From Tubulanus polymorphus (lineage: Eukaryota; Nemertea; Palaeonemertea; Tubulaniformes; Tubulanidae), in contig NC_134027.1 in assembly GCF_964204645.1 (NCBI RefSeq), forward strand, positions 10,836,485 to 10,900,484: a stretch of 64,000 nt of DNA. The letters run 5' to 3'. A program made the position numbers and the translations under genes. This document shows positions 49,901 to 61,938 of this stretch, in pieces (position 1 is the first letter of the stretch; each line of letters starts with the position of its first letter). The notes beneath the pieces are model-generated. The model made no database searches, was not told the DNA's origin, and saw nothing but the letters and a program-made list of their open reading frames with translations.

Positions 49901-52337
49901 GGGCACTGTTTAAATGTGCCAACTGATTTACCGGCGGGTAATGATTCGGTTGATTATAACCCTGATCAACCGGCCCTAATTGAGCCATGGCCTTAGCCAA
50001 TGTGGCTTGATCAAGAGGCCGATCATCCTCGTGATATCCACTCGGACCTTCACTCATCCTCTGGTGAACCTCTCCCCCTTGTAACTGGGCAGAAGGTCCC
50101 CTCTGCGCTGAACGTACAGCTCGCGAGCGAGTGCGCGTACCAGACACCGAATTTCTAGCCCCGGAGGGAACAGTGTCTGATCCGCCACCCTGCCTGTCCC
50201 GCACGTACGTCACTGCCTGACACAGGACATCCAAATTATGCATTTGCCACATTTCCTGAGGAACATTAATCGAACCATCAGCCCTGACTGAAACACCCTG
50301 TGGCAAAGATCCCCTCGAATTCCTGCCAGATCCTACCCTTGAAGAACCTTGCCTTGCCCCCTGATGGATCGGCATAAGCGGAATATTACGCGGCCGAAAC
50401 TCGTACATATAATCCGAACAGCTAGATAAAGAACTAACTGAATCACTATCAGATTCATAATCGACCAAAGCATTAAATGATGTATAAGCCATTTCTATCA
50501 ATAAATAAAATCTCTAACTCAAGTTAACAATAAAAATATACGACAAATTCCCTGTATATACCTAGCACAAGAATATATAGACTATAAATCTAAACCGAAT
50601 TCTAACGAAAAGAGCACCGTAGGTTCGAACCGTTTAGAATTCAGCTAAAAAGAGAATTTAACACGTTGGGGCGCCAGTGAAACGATCTTCAGTGTCGTTC
50701 GATCTTAGTGGTCGTCGCTTTCGCTACGATAACTCTGAGTGAAACGGTTTAGTATATATTTCTTACCTATCGGTATCTCTTGCTACCGATAACCTATTTG
50801 TAGACGATTTCCCTAGCTCCTAGAATCCGGGATATAAAAAGTATACTTAACTTAACTCAGCAGTTTGCCTTTATCTGGTATACTATGATATATGTTTATT
50901 CCATTATCCGATATATAATTTCTTCTATGGTGTGGCTACAATCCTATAGTCGACCCGTCTGATCCAGATCCAACCCCTCGGCTAATCTCCCGTACGATTC
51001 CGATCTGATCTCTCGGTTCTCCTCTCTCTACTACTCTACTAGTTCCCGTTCTCCTCTCTTACTTGGTCTCGTTCTCCCCGAATCTACTCAACTAACCCTT
51101 TTTATCCCCAGAATATCACCCCAAGTCTCAATCCCCTTCCATTGGTTAATTACTAAATAAACTCCCCAACATTCTATACAATTATATAACTAAAATACTC
51201 TACAAGTAGCGAGATCGCCACTCAAGATCATGGTCTAACCAATGTTTATATAATAATAAGCCTAATGGATACTAACTAAGAATTGGAACAATGAAGCCTA
51301 AAGATGCCAGTTTGAAGGGTCTTGAATGTCGATCTACACTAAATGTCATAAACACAGCAGATGTTCTGCCCTAAAGTTACATGAAAATATTTTATAAACA
51401 GCATTACTATTTAGCCAAAATAGCTAAATCGTAACACTTGATACTAACGCAGTAAGAGTATATTCTATCTACATCTGATGATGATTTTTGTTCCAGGCAC
51501 TGATGCTACGACCAATTTTATGGAACCGACGACTACTCCGATATCCACGGCCTCGCTACCCACGACGCCGATGGTGCCCGATTTTTCATTAGTTTGGGAT
51601 ATCATTCTTCGGAACAAACAACAAACATCAGGCACTGCTCTGTTACGAGATGCAAAATTTCAGAAAGCAGGTAAAATAAAGGAATGGCAAATCTACACGA
51701 CTTTAGAATACCCGGGTTACCTGTCTGTTTGGAGATTTATATCAGCCCCACATATTTATGAGTTAATTGGGCTGAATTACATCCCTCAAGAACCTGCGGG
51801 TGATCGAACTTTGCTCATCCCAGAAGTCGAAAGAATTTCGGTACGAATTGGCGATGTCATCGCAACCTCAATTTACGGAAATCAAACCAACTCGCCTTTC
51901 GGCTACACCAAATCAGACACGTGAGTATTACAGCCGTTTCATTAGACTCCTTGACACATCCTCGGTTGCTATGTTGGAGTTGAGCCTCCTCCCGCCCCCA
52001 GTTCCCGATTCCTCGATACGCTCGCCCGATACGTTATATGGTTGGCGCTCTTCCAGACAATCCCGGCTAGCCGGATATTCTGATAAAAGATTCAGTCCGA
52101 GTTAGTAGACAATGCCTTCTGATGAAAATGTTCTCACTTCATGCTCATTAGTATCTGTAGAAAACTCTACACAACAAGGTATCAATACGGGTTTATTCCA
52201 CCTATTTCAGACCGGATCAAATGACTACGCGAATATTAAAGATAAAAGCGTTGCCGTCTGTCGGTGCTACTGCCGAATTCAACACTGCCTTAAGCTACCC
52301 TTATAGAGAATACTCCGTGCGACCCGTTCTGGAATAA
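34947..52337 (+). CDS. Secreted PAN/apple-like protein, gene A (3 exons, 285 aa)
   Basis: Exon 1 34947-35253 (donor GTAGGT), exon 2 51497-51920 (acceptor TTCCAG, donor GTGAGT), exon 3 52211-52337 (acceptor TATTTCAG, stop TAA 52335-52337). Phases join to 286 codons. A signal peptide is followed by a PAN/apple-like cysteine module (CALYCDREENC...CSLFDD), a Thr/Pro-rich linker, then a strand-rich domain with WQIY, YPGYLSVWRF and RIGDVIATS, resembling the jelly-roll-like domain of many invertebrate secreted proteins. Exon 2 reads into TGA if unspliced, but the conserved GTGAGT and matching exon 3 in gene B favour splicing. Intron 1 is about 16.2 kb because of the retroelement array. The role is probably carbohydrate or protein binding outside the cell; no enzyme signature. 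Confidence 0.8.
35413..35416. repeat. Target-site duplication CTTG, left of array
   Basis: CTTG directly precedes the first LTR and is repeated directly after the last LTR (51437-51440). No such duplication separates the internal units, so the whole array is bounded by one pair. Confidence 0.7.
35417..36176 (-). repeat. LTR1 (760 bp; 3'-most LTR)
   Basis: Plus-strand ends TGAAACG and CGTAACA. It differs from LTR2-4 by a small indel/substitution cluster near its start (about 35428-35434) and a few point changes (such as CAGTAG for CAGCAG), making it the most divergent of the four. A minus-strand AATAAA lies at 35635-35640. Confidence 0.9.
37317..37567 (-). repeat. Imperfect duplication of the ORF2 3' end
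   Basis: About 85 bp at 37317-37400 repeats 37484-37567, which encodes the end of ORF2 (the CDCSDPVLKKHYGHP region); the downstream copy reads GCDGSDPVRK in the corresponding frame. The same pair recurs in all three units. Confidence 0.7.
37465..38781 (-). CDS. Retroelement ORF2, unit 1 (-1 frame after gag; PLDLS protein)
   Basis: An open frame of 438 codons that overlaps the end of gag by 55 bp in the -1 frame. The first codon of the frame is TTG, not ATG, and a stop lies just before it, so translation most likely begins by frameshifting from gag at 38733-38739. The protein is hydrophilic and probably disordered. It contains PLDLS at 219-223, PLDLS at 246-250, PLDLR at 274-278 and PLDLS at 302-306 (numbered from the first codon of the frame). 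PxDLS is the established docking motif for the corepressor CtBP. STQTD at 149-153 resembles a dynein light chain (LC8) TQT motif. I see no DTG/DSG protease, RT or integrase signature. Function is inferred only. Confidence 0.7.
   Translation of the reverse strand: MYTKCSFSSFRDRVGFSVTAQSDGRRPEQPIKRKYLSNNHNNHASFNNCVELRRGKIPMPGKDSSGVQNQASVLKGPRTDQVVGQQAVHKSCAVQRDAHLENPGKAEDPQSVGVGTSVLQDSVGWKLGLDDHTSGVVLKSRGHSTESISTQTDDVSITESLTGEADRKSYEIVGNDVIDQEKFRKVDHSSLIGHLYVDRSGKMSKNTEITKETVKINEPLDLSISRSKKVVHVLCMHSGQEMLDVPLDLSVRKSDIGCKKDLNDGSISSISDNPLDLRVHEVESDCNNIDNCITCIGLTDEPLDLSARNKIVLNDIRDLGVYDPDTALVESSAGAQEGLGLTGVEQCNDVALVPRISSVEHSHQYTSVFKPGVKHIGPVECRYRNRVGVKRDKGHLRGKPPPLRDKVVVSRMCDCSDPVLKKHYGHPSHTYHRSRIKS
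38727..40334 (-). CDS. gag: Retroelement Gag, unit 1 (535 aa)
   Basis: The N-terminal half is Gln/Pro/Ser-rich and low complexity. A helical retrotransposon-gag capsid-like core (about 310-460) contains PMKFSGT...LGEFLYQVERYARY and FVKGLRSELK. A single CCHC zinc knuckle (CYRCQQIGHGYRDC, 506-519) lies near the end. This is Ty3/gypsy-like. It builds the particle and binds element RNA. The frame ends two codons after a slippery heptamer. Intact here and in unit 2. Confidence 0.88.
   Translation of the reverse strand: MIEMAYTSFNALVDYESDSDSVSSLSSCSDYMYEFRPRNIPLMPIHQGARQGSSRVGSGRNSRGSLPQGVSVRADGSINVPQEMWQMHNLDVLCQAVTYVRDRQGGGSDTVPSGARNSVSGTRTRSRAVRSAQRGPSAQLQGGEVHQRMSEGPSGYHEDDRPLDQATLAKAMAQLGPVDQGYNQPNHYPPVNQLAHLNSAPVLPTADYGYDQRYSPQNQPTHMGNAHVPWSSGSRQVMGAQVPPPSQQASLVGQPPQNVGHSHVAGPVRPRSVISERYNERVPATVDCDRFENRPVTVRDMREIQDRVHRMKDIPKPMKFSGTQRERLGEFLYQVERYARYTDSDYATTLSFYLEGRALAIFRKLSLEDQSNYLIAKDVLMAEFNDESWRYTEKAKMEKRRQMPGESLEAYISVMEKYFEIVGGSEESHIEYFVKGLRSELKAHLMTVRPRTFIQAKVQARVRDMAVPEVPSYSTRSQRPPIAAVASQWTNSHPEMRSRPQKTLRCYRCQQIGHGYRDCTQNVVSVPSGTESGFQ
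38733..38739 (-). promoter_or_regulatory. Candidate -1 ribosomal frameshift site GGGTTTT, unit 1
   Basis: On the minus strand the heptamer G GGT TTT fits X XXY YYZ in the gag frame (codons TCG GGT TTT CAG TAA). A slip of one base enters ORF2 as GGG TTT TCA. Repeated at 43826-43832 and 48919-48925. No downstream pseudoknot has been modelled. Confidence 0.7.
40495..40509 (-). other. Primer binding site, unit 1
   Basis: Minus strand TGGCGCCCCAACGTG starts one base inside LTR2. The TGGCGCCC start and AACGTG resemble Lys-tRNA-type sites, with one extra C. Identical copies at 45588-45602 and 50662-50676. Confidence 0.7.
40511..41269 (-). repeat. LTR2 (759 bp)
   Basis: TG...CA ends. It serves as 5' LTR of unit 1 and 3' LTR of unit 2, which is the signature of a shared-LTR tandem array. 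Confidence 0.9.
42558..43874 (-). CDS. Retroelement ORF2, unit 2
   Basis: Identical in translation to the unit 1 ORF2, with the same four PLDLS/PLDLR motifs and the same 55-bp -1-frame overlap with gag. Intact. The perfect protein match means either a very recent duplication or ongoing conversion. Confidence 0.7.
   Translation of the reverse strand: MYTKCSFSSFRDRVGFSVTAQSDGRRPEQPIKRKYLSNNHNNHASFNNCVELRRGKIPMPGKDSSGVQNQASVLKGPRTDQVVGQQAVHKSCAVQRDAHLENPGKAEDPQSVGVGTSVLQDSVGWKLGLDDHTSGVVLKSRGHSTESISTQTDDVSITESLTGEADRKSYEIVGNDVIDQEKFRKVDHSSLIGHLYVDRSGKMSKNTEITKETVKINEPLDLSISRSKKVVHVLCMHSGQEMLDVPLDLSVRKSDIGCKKDLNDGSISSISDNPLDLRVHEVESDCNNIDNCITCIGLTDEPLDLSARNKIVLNDIRDLGVYDPDTALVESSAGAQEGLGLTGVEQCNDVALVPRISSVEHSHQYTSVFKPGVKHIGPVECRYRNRVGVKRDKGHLRGKPPPLRDKVVVSRMCDCSDPVLKKHYGHPSHTYHRSRIKS
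43820..45427 (-). CDS. gag: Retroelement Gag, unit 2 (535 aa)
   Basis: Identical in translation to unit 1 Gag, despite at least one silent difference near 44470 shared with unit 3. Ends at the same slippery site (43826-43832). Intact. Confidence 0.88.
   Translation of the reverse strand: MIEMAYTSFNALVDYESDSDSVSSLSSCSDYMYEFRPRNIPLMPIHQGARQGSSRVGSGRNSRGSLPQGVSVRADGSINVPQEMWQMHNLDVLCQAVTYVRDRQGGGSDTVPSGARNSVSGTRTRSRAVRSAQRGPSAQLQGGEVHQRMSEGPSGYHEDDRPLDQATLAKAMAQLGPVDQGYNQPNHYPPVNQLAHLNSAPVLPTADYGYDQRYSPQNQPTHMGNAHVPWSSGSRQVMGAQVPPPSQQASLVGQPPQNVGHSHVAGPVRPRSVISERYNERVPATVDCDRFENRPVTVRDMREIQDRVHRMKDIPKPMKFSGTQRERLGEFLYQVERYARYTDSDYATTLSFYLEGRALAIFRKLSLEDQSNYLIAKDVLMAEFNDESWRYTEKAKMEKRRQMPGESLEAYISVMEKYFEIVGGSEESHIEYFVKGLRSELKAHLMTVRPRTFIQAKVQARVRDMAVPEVPSYSTRSQRPPIAAVASQWTNSHPEMRSRPQKTLRCYRCQQIGHGYRDCTQNVVSVPSGTESGFQ
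45604..46362 (-). repeat. LTR3 (759 bp)
   Basis: Shared by units 2 and 3. Same variants as LTR2 at the sites where LTR1 differs. Confidence 0.9.
47651..48967 (-). CDS. Retroelement ORF2, unit 3
   Basis: Same 438-codon frame as units 1 and 2. It can be reached only by frameshift from the 3' part of gag, and gag in this unit carries an upstream frameshifting deletion, so expression as a Gag-ORF2 fusion is probably lost here. Confidence 0.65.
   Translation of the reverse strand: MYTKCSFSSFRDRVGFSVTAQSDGRRPEQPIKRKYLSNNHNNHASFNNCVELRRGKIPMPGKDSSGVQNQASVLKGPRTDQVVGQQAVHKSCAVQRDAHLENPGKAEDPQSVGVGTSVLQDSVGWKLGLDDHTSGVVLKSRGHSTESISTQTDDVSITESLTGEADRKSYEIVGNDVIDQEKFRKVDHSSLIGHLYVDRSGKMSKNTEITKETVKINEPLDLSISRSKKVVHVLCMHSGQEMLDVPLDLSVRKSDIGCKKDLNDGSISSISDNPLDLRVHEVESDCNNIDNCITCIGLTDEPLDLSARNKIVLNDIRDLGVYDPDTALVESSAGAQEGLGLTGVEQCNDVALVPRISSVEHSHQYTSVFKPGVKHIGPVECRYRNRVGVKRDKGHLRGKPPPLRDKVVVSRMCDCSDPVLKKHYGHPSHTYHRSRIKS
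48913..50501 (-). pseudogene. gag: Retroelement gag, unit 3, frameshifted
   Basis: A 19-bp deletion near 49831, between two ACC trinucleotides in the intact copy, breaks the frame. The 5' part stays open from 50501 to 49728 with a wrong-frame tail; the 3' part is open from 49809 to 48913 and keeps the capsid core and CCHC knuckle. Otherwise almost identical to unit 2. Confidence 0.9.
50678..51436 (-). repeat. LTR4 (759 bp; 5'-most LTR of the array)
   Basis: TG...CA ends, followed by the CTTG target duplication at 51437-51440. It carries a private change near its end (GCTAAATC for GCTACATC). Confidence 0.9.
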
Positions 52338-52631
52338 TCTACAACGCTCGGATTTATAATCGCATATTGGTATAAGATCCCTCACGCCGTGTATATAACA
52401 CAATATTAAATTGAATAGATCATCGTTGTTTGGATATAAAATGTCGTGAATATACTTAATTCTGCCTGGGGTTTTGTTTTTTACTTAGTATTTGTCGAGA
52501 AGTAAAGTTTATATGAATCGTCGATCGCAGCCGCATTTTGAAAGGTGAATAGCATTATCTGAACCGGTGTCAGATACGTGGCGCGCCTATGAAACATCAA
52601 TATTCTCGATTGGTTTTTCGATATGCCTATA

Positions 52632-53471
52632 CAGAGTGTCCCAGAAAATGGTGACTCCGAAATGTTTCAATATTTATAATTTAATCTATATTAATGAGTA
52701 CATTTTTGTGATGGCCAAGTAATCAGTAGGATTTCTTCTTAACATGTTATGAATAATGGATCATGAAGAGACGCCCGGCTGGTTTTCAAAGACTAATCGC
52801 GCAGCGACCTATTTTACTTCAAAACCAAACTTGATAAATGATAAATAATGATGGTATACCATAAATCAAATTAATATATTAGATAATCTTTCCATCCATA
52901 ATTTAGGAGAGTTCAGACAATTGAAATGATCAATCGAAAAACCAAGTCAATGGCTAGAAATCTGGCAAAGAAGAAAATTATTTTATCCTTAAACATAGTC
53001 ATAAATAAAATCTACGTAAGACAAGATTCCAACAACAATAATTAAATGTACATTTGAGACAGTACAGTCAATTTGAGACACAATAAGTTACAATCTGAGA
53101 CTAAGATTTTTTAAGGTGTTATTGTTGTCTGATCAATAAATAACCTTTGGTAAATGAAAAACTACGGGATTGTGCGTCGAATTCAGAATCCCGAAAATTG
53201 TTTTTGCAAATGAATACCTCCTGCCCTTAGTTGTTACCATCATTAGTAACTAGCCTAATTTCATTTATCAAGTTTGGTTTCACAGTAAAATAGGTCGCTT
53301 CATAATTAGCCTTTGAAAACCAGCCAGGAGTGGTCTACTAGACCCATTACTCTTGATATGTAAAGAAGACATCCTACTGATTACTAATCCATTACAATAA
53401 TTTATTTACTCGTATAAATTAACTGATGAATATTTTACCATTTCGGAGGAACCATTTTCTGGGACACATTG
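52632..53471. mobile_element. Mariner-type MITE in gene A 3' flank
   Basis: An 840-bp element. Ends are CAGAGTGTCCCAGAAAATGG (left) and CAATGTGTCCCAGAAAATGG (right, reverse complement), about 34 bp long, with TA (within TATA) on both sides. No transposase frame. The paralogous site after gene B (near 58726) lacks it. Confidence 0.75.
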
Positions 53472-53475
53472 TATA

Positions 53476-55022
53476 TCCCGCGAGAGATTTTATGGAATAG
53501 CAAATGAGCCAGAAGTGTACGGGCCAGAAGATGGATATGACGGGTAGATTGATCTCCTCGTCGAGTCTTATTTCACAGAAGGGGTCCGCCTGCTTACGTT
53601 ACTGTATGAGACGATGTGCACTACGTTATCAATATTTGCATTTAAAAGTAACAATTGCAATTGTGAATTTTGGCGTTCATTTAGTAATTAGGTATACAAA
53701 AATATCTTATTGATCATTCTATATCATTCATTATTGATGATATAGGCAATATATTAAGATGTATATGCGTTATTTTTCTTCAAAGCGATAATAAACTTAA
53801 AAGAATAGTTTTCTTTTTATTTGCATTTGCATCCAATTCCTGTATCGATCGCGGTTATCGTCATACGTATTGATTGATATATACAGATAAAAAGCGAATT
53901 AATTTATCATTCTGGTGCATATATTCAAAATCAACTAAAATCTAATACAGTTAAATATTCTTTCCTCTTAGAATACGCAGGTGCGTTGGAAGCAATTTTT
54001 TATTGCAGCGGCCAATTGCCGATTTTCCGTAGGTTCTAATATTGCAGCGACGAATTTACTTCAATTTCATAAAAAATATAGTATAGAAAGAAAAAAAAAA
54101 CGTCATTCAGTAAATAATTGCCACGGCTTTCGCCGCTGCAGTCGCTACGTCGCTTAGTCACAAATATGCTTTCCAGTGAAATCAACAATCAACTTCTTTA
54201 TCACAAACAGTCTAACAATAATTCGGAAAAGACGATCATCAATCGAGAAGACAATCGTCAATCATGCTTGAAAATACTAATAAAATTAATATTTATTTCT
54301 TATTTACCGCGCCCCGTATACATTTCAGCGCGTTTTACAAATATGCAAGGCTATAAAAACAAATTAAAACAGTCAATCAAAATATTGCCAAAAAATGTTT
54401 TCAGTTCATTTTAAAAGTTCCAGTACAGGATCTTATTCTAAAAGGTAAAGCATTCCATAAGATTGGAGCTGCTGAGGCAAAGGCACGGTGACCCTAAAAT
54501 TGAGTGTTGAATGAGACAGAATTTAGTAAAATCGAATAAGTTCATCGTAAGTATCTGATAGGAGTATATAATGTGATTAGATCACAAAATTCATTTCGGG
54601 TTCATTCTTGTTAAGAATGAACCCGAAATGAATTCATGGAAGTAATAGTTTTGACACCAGGAAGATGAATAAGTATAGAAAGGCCAGAATTTGCATGTTT
54701 GTCAGAATCATCAACATTGAGATTATATTGCAAGATAAATAAAGAATGTTGAATGCTAAACAATGATTATGCGTGACATACTGTCGCTGACTTTGTTGGC
54801 CGTTGCTGGTTCGTGAAGATTGTCAAAGATGCTCGGAGTTACGTATGCATCGATATGAAAGGGAACGTCAGAGCATTGATAATCAATACACCGTCCTGTA
54901 AGATGAAAGAAAATATGCTTCAACCACTAGATGTAAAATTAATCAGCAGAATCTAAATTCAATGATGCGGCCATACATAACCTTAAACATCAGTTATACA
55001 TAACACATCTCGATCGGTAGAC
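53476..55022. other. Stretch between genes A and B
   Basis: The first few hundred bases align weakly with the gene B flank from about 58728, so they belong to the duplicated unit. The rest is AT-rich, with the perfect hairpin at 54588-54634. No exon seen. Confidence 0.45.
54588..54634. repeat. Perfect 22-bp hairpin, 3-base loop
   Basis: Arms 54588-54609 and 54613-54634 are perfect inverted copies (core TTTCGGGTTCATTC). It could be a fold-back remnant or an RNA hairpin; no further support. Confidence 0.7.
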
Positions 55023-58156
<3,134 letters not shown>

Positions 58157-59197
58157 CTACAACGCCGCGATTAATGACGGAATTGGAATAGAGACCCTCA
58201 CACCGTATACAACTGTATGATAAGACATTGTTGTATCTTGAATATAAGATGTAAATTAAGATTCTTATATTGTATTTGTGTAATTCACTTTTGTCAACAT
58301 TTCAAACTAGATGGCAATTTGAAAGGTTTAATAAAGTTCAATTTTGAAATGAACTTCCACATTAGCCGTTCATATCTCCATTACCATTTGCATTTTGAGT
58401 GGTATTTAAAGTCGAGTTATAAGAGGGAACCGAAGGCTGAATTCAGTTGGAAATAAAACCCAAACCAAACTAGCCAGTTCTTAAAATGCCCACGGGCCTT
58501 CAGCTGGTGGTTCCATGTGAGTTTATGGGGGTAATCCATGGCTGAAATGAAATGGAAATATTAGCCAATCTATGCTGGGTTTTAAACGTGGTACCGGTAT
58601 TTGTTGCAAAGTATGGTTTATTGGAAGCCTCGACCGCTGCCGCATTTTCTAGATGGAAAACTGAACCTGTAATCATTTACCACTGCGCATTAGGCATCAC
58701 AAAAATTCTGATTGGTTTTTAACATGTCCCGCGAGCAAAATCTACGGAATAGAAAATGAATCAGATGTATCTGCGTGGACCAGGGAGGTACAAGGTCTCT
58801 TGCTACTTCCAGCGGACAGATGGATTTGGAATAACCTCATGGACTCTTAATTCTACAAAAGAGATCTACCTACGTTTCGACCAGCACTCGATTGTATCGA
58901 CAGAATTGTTTAAATTTTCATATGCATCCTCGTATTTGATTCATGAACACACAATAGGCCCCATCATGCGACTATCACCATATTGCTGCATTCGATTGTT
59001 CGCTATCGGATTAAATATAAATGCGATGTAACGATGATTATCGATGGACCTGTTGGATGAAAGATTTTGAAAGACGATGTGGTCACAAGGTATGAAATTC
59101 ATAAACTGAATCTAAATAGTTTATCAGATCATACATCATCTTTCTAAACATACCCGTTGTATGCAATCCATTACGTGTAATGTAAGAGGACCACTCT

Positions 59198-59244
59198 GTT
59201 TGCGTTGACTTACACAAAACGATTGACGATCATGGAACAAGGGC
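59198..59244 (+). pseudogene. Exon 1 scrap of a third PAN-type gene copy
   Basis: Encodes FALT-TKTIDD-like sequence matching residues around 39-50 of genes A and B (core TTTGCGTTGACTT, then AAAACGATTGACGAT). It is cut off by a repeat on the right and decays to the left. The cluster therefore once had at least three members. Confidence 0.55.
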
Positions 59245-59478
59245 GGATTTAGGGGGGTACACCGGGTGTACTGGTCAACCTCTTTCAAAATTCGAATGTG
59301 CCCTCAGTTGTGCGGTTTGATTTTATATTGTACAGTAAGCCTCGCCCATGGGATCGGCAAAATTGGTCCCAGGTAAATGACGTCTGCATAGGATAGGAAA
59401 ATATAGTTTTGTCTCGTGCTGCAGAAGCACTAGGAACATTCTGGGGACGGGAGAGACCAACTTGCCGAGTTGACACAT

Positions 59479-59578
59479 CCTCCCTCGGCAGGGATTCGAA
59501 CCTGATGGCATCGCTACACTCAGCCACGGCACGAACCGTCATCATGATGCCATCAGGTTCGAATCCCTGCCGGGGAGG
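59479..59578. repeat. Inverted pair of tRNA-derived SINE 3' parts
   Basis: 59479-59512 and 59546-59578 are inverted copies containing the pol III B box GGTTCGAATCC. The minus-strand copy also has an A-box-like TGGCTGAGTG. A related B-box piece occurs near 7733-7762. Confidence 0.55.
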
Positions 59579-59587
59579 AGTTGACAA

Positions 59588-59830
59588 ACGTTGGTTCAGA
59601 CTGGTTGGAAGATTGTTTGAATGAACCGGAACCGAATTTCCCGATTATGTACTTCGATTTAAACAAAAAATTCTGTAAACTCGACCGCCGATCACACAAC
59701 TATATCTGTACTTCGATTTCCGATTTGAAAATCAAACCCCCGGTTAAGCTCCCGGCAGGTGTGGTGGGTCTGTAAGGGACACTCAATCAAAAAATCTAAT
59801 GAAATTTACCAACCAAATAACTAACAGGGA
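59588..59830 (+). repeat. Dispersed repeat, copy 2
   Basis: Direct-orientation relative of 26041-26300. Confidence 0.6.
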
Positions 59831-60294
59831 CAATCCTATTTTAAGATCAAACGTTAACGACGTTACCGACCGAAATTAATTGCCAACACTAAACGAATAT
59901 AGACAAAGGGAACCTTGACGACTGCAGAATCACGTACAGAAAGTTAACTGTCATACCCCCTATTTTTTTTCTTTTTTAAGATATAGCAGCTGCCTTAGCC
60001 CGTCTGGCGGGATTGAAACTGAACATTTTTCTATAGTATATCGAATACCAATGTATGTTTACATAAGCCCAACGTTTGAGTAAAAATCACAGCCGATTTC
60101 ATGCAAGGATTGATGAGGTTTCTATATAAAAGATTTCAACAACCATATTAGAGATATTCAATTATGCTGGGCTAACCCGGTTAACCCGGCCGGCCACCTA
60201 AATATTACACATTACTTTTTTAGACCATTATCCAGCTGATACAGAGGAAGGATATAATGATTACTATTATGATTATCATCATTATTAGTATAAC

Positions 60295-61099
<805 letters not shown>

Positions 61100-61132
61100 T
61101 AACTAATAATTTCCTCTGTATCACAGCGAAAA

Positions 61133-61460
61133 ATAACACAGTTAAGCAGTTAAGCGTTAACAGAGAAGACGTGAAATTAGGTTCCGTTGTAATAATTCAT
61201 GATGATACGGTCCCAAGATTAAAGTGGAAGTTGGGCATCATCATCGGTTTATCCAAAAGCCAAGATGGTCGGATTAGATCATGCATTATTAAAACCGCGA
61301 ATGGAGTTACTAATCGCCCTGTTTCGAAATTATATCCACTTGAAGTCGAATTAGAATGTTATATTGCATAGTAGTAGTAATTCCAGTATTGACGAAAACG
61401 TTGATACTTCTAATTCTGTGAAATCTAGACCAAAACGGAAACCTGCAGAGATAGCCAAAG
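61133..61460 (+). pseudogene. BEL/Pao retrotransposon pol 3' end
   Basis: The frame to 61371 has the conserved C-terminal DUF5641-type block of BEL/Pao polyproteins: DVKLGSVVIIHDD, RLKWKLGIIIGL, DGRIRSCIIKTANG, RPVSKLYPLE. The last part (RPKRKPAEIAKGK) continues in another frame near 61420-61460, so it is frameshifted. Everything upstream is replaced by the TG tract. Confidence 0.75.
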
Positions 61461-61630
61461 GTAAAATTTTTCAAAGATATGCAGTAAATTATGAATATAA
61501 ATTCACCAATTACTATGTATTGTTTGTATGGAGTTTTGTATATAGTTTGTGTAGTTTTTTCCAATTGTTATCACGTATTGTTTGTAACGTAAGATTTGTT
61601 AGTCTAATTTTAGGCATTGGGTTTTGTTCT

Positions 61631-61938
61631 GGGCGGAGTGTTGCGACTTACATCACAATCCTATAGCATTTATATCCAACCAATCACCTCCAACAGTTGA
61701 TTTAATAACGTTGAATTGTCTAAGTACTGTTGTATAGAATATTCATGTATGTATAGCATGTAGAGCATATATTATTCGTTTTAACTAGTTCTAGTGCGCC
61801 ATTGCGTTCAACTCTTCGTCCGTGTTTGTTCAGAATCGTCCCACCACGGAATCCATATATTTTGGGAAGTATTGATTAAGGCGCTTCAATGGATTGTCTT
61901 AATATTTATTCATTTAATAAATCTATCTACCCCAGACA
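61631..61938 (+). mobile_element. Polypurine tract and 3' LTR of the BEL/Pao fragment (right edge approximate)
   Basis: GGGCGGAG directly followed by TGTTGCGAC (LTR start 61639) is a typical BEL PPT/LTR junction. AATAAA-like sequence occurs near 61916. The right boundary is not fixed because no second LTR is present. Confidence 0.5.

Larger units (their letters stand above)
35417..51436 (-). mobile_element. Tandem trimer of a non-autonomous LTR retrotransposon
   Basis: Structure in window coordinates: LTR1, internal 1 (36177-40510), LTR2, internal 2 (41270-45603), LTR3, internal 3 (46363-50677), LTR4. Coding is on the minus strand, so LTR4 is the 5'-most. The repeat period is 5093 bp (5074 for the third unit because of a 19-bp deletion). 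LTR ends are TG...CA, and a PBS lies one base inside each upstream LTR. Each internal region carries gag and a -1-frame second ORF; none carries recognisable protease, RT, RNase H or integrase. Units are almost identical, hence recent. The array sits antisense inside intron 1 of gene A. Confidence 0.92.

Noticed and set aside
35417-51436. CRISPR-like or satellite array
   Set aside because: The 5-kb period with LTRs, PBS, gag and a target duplication is explained by a retrotransposon array.
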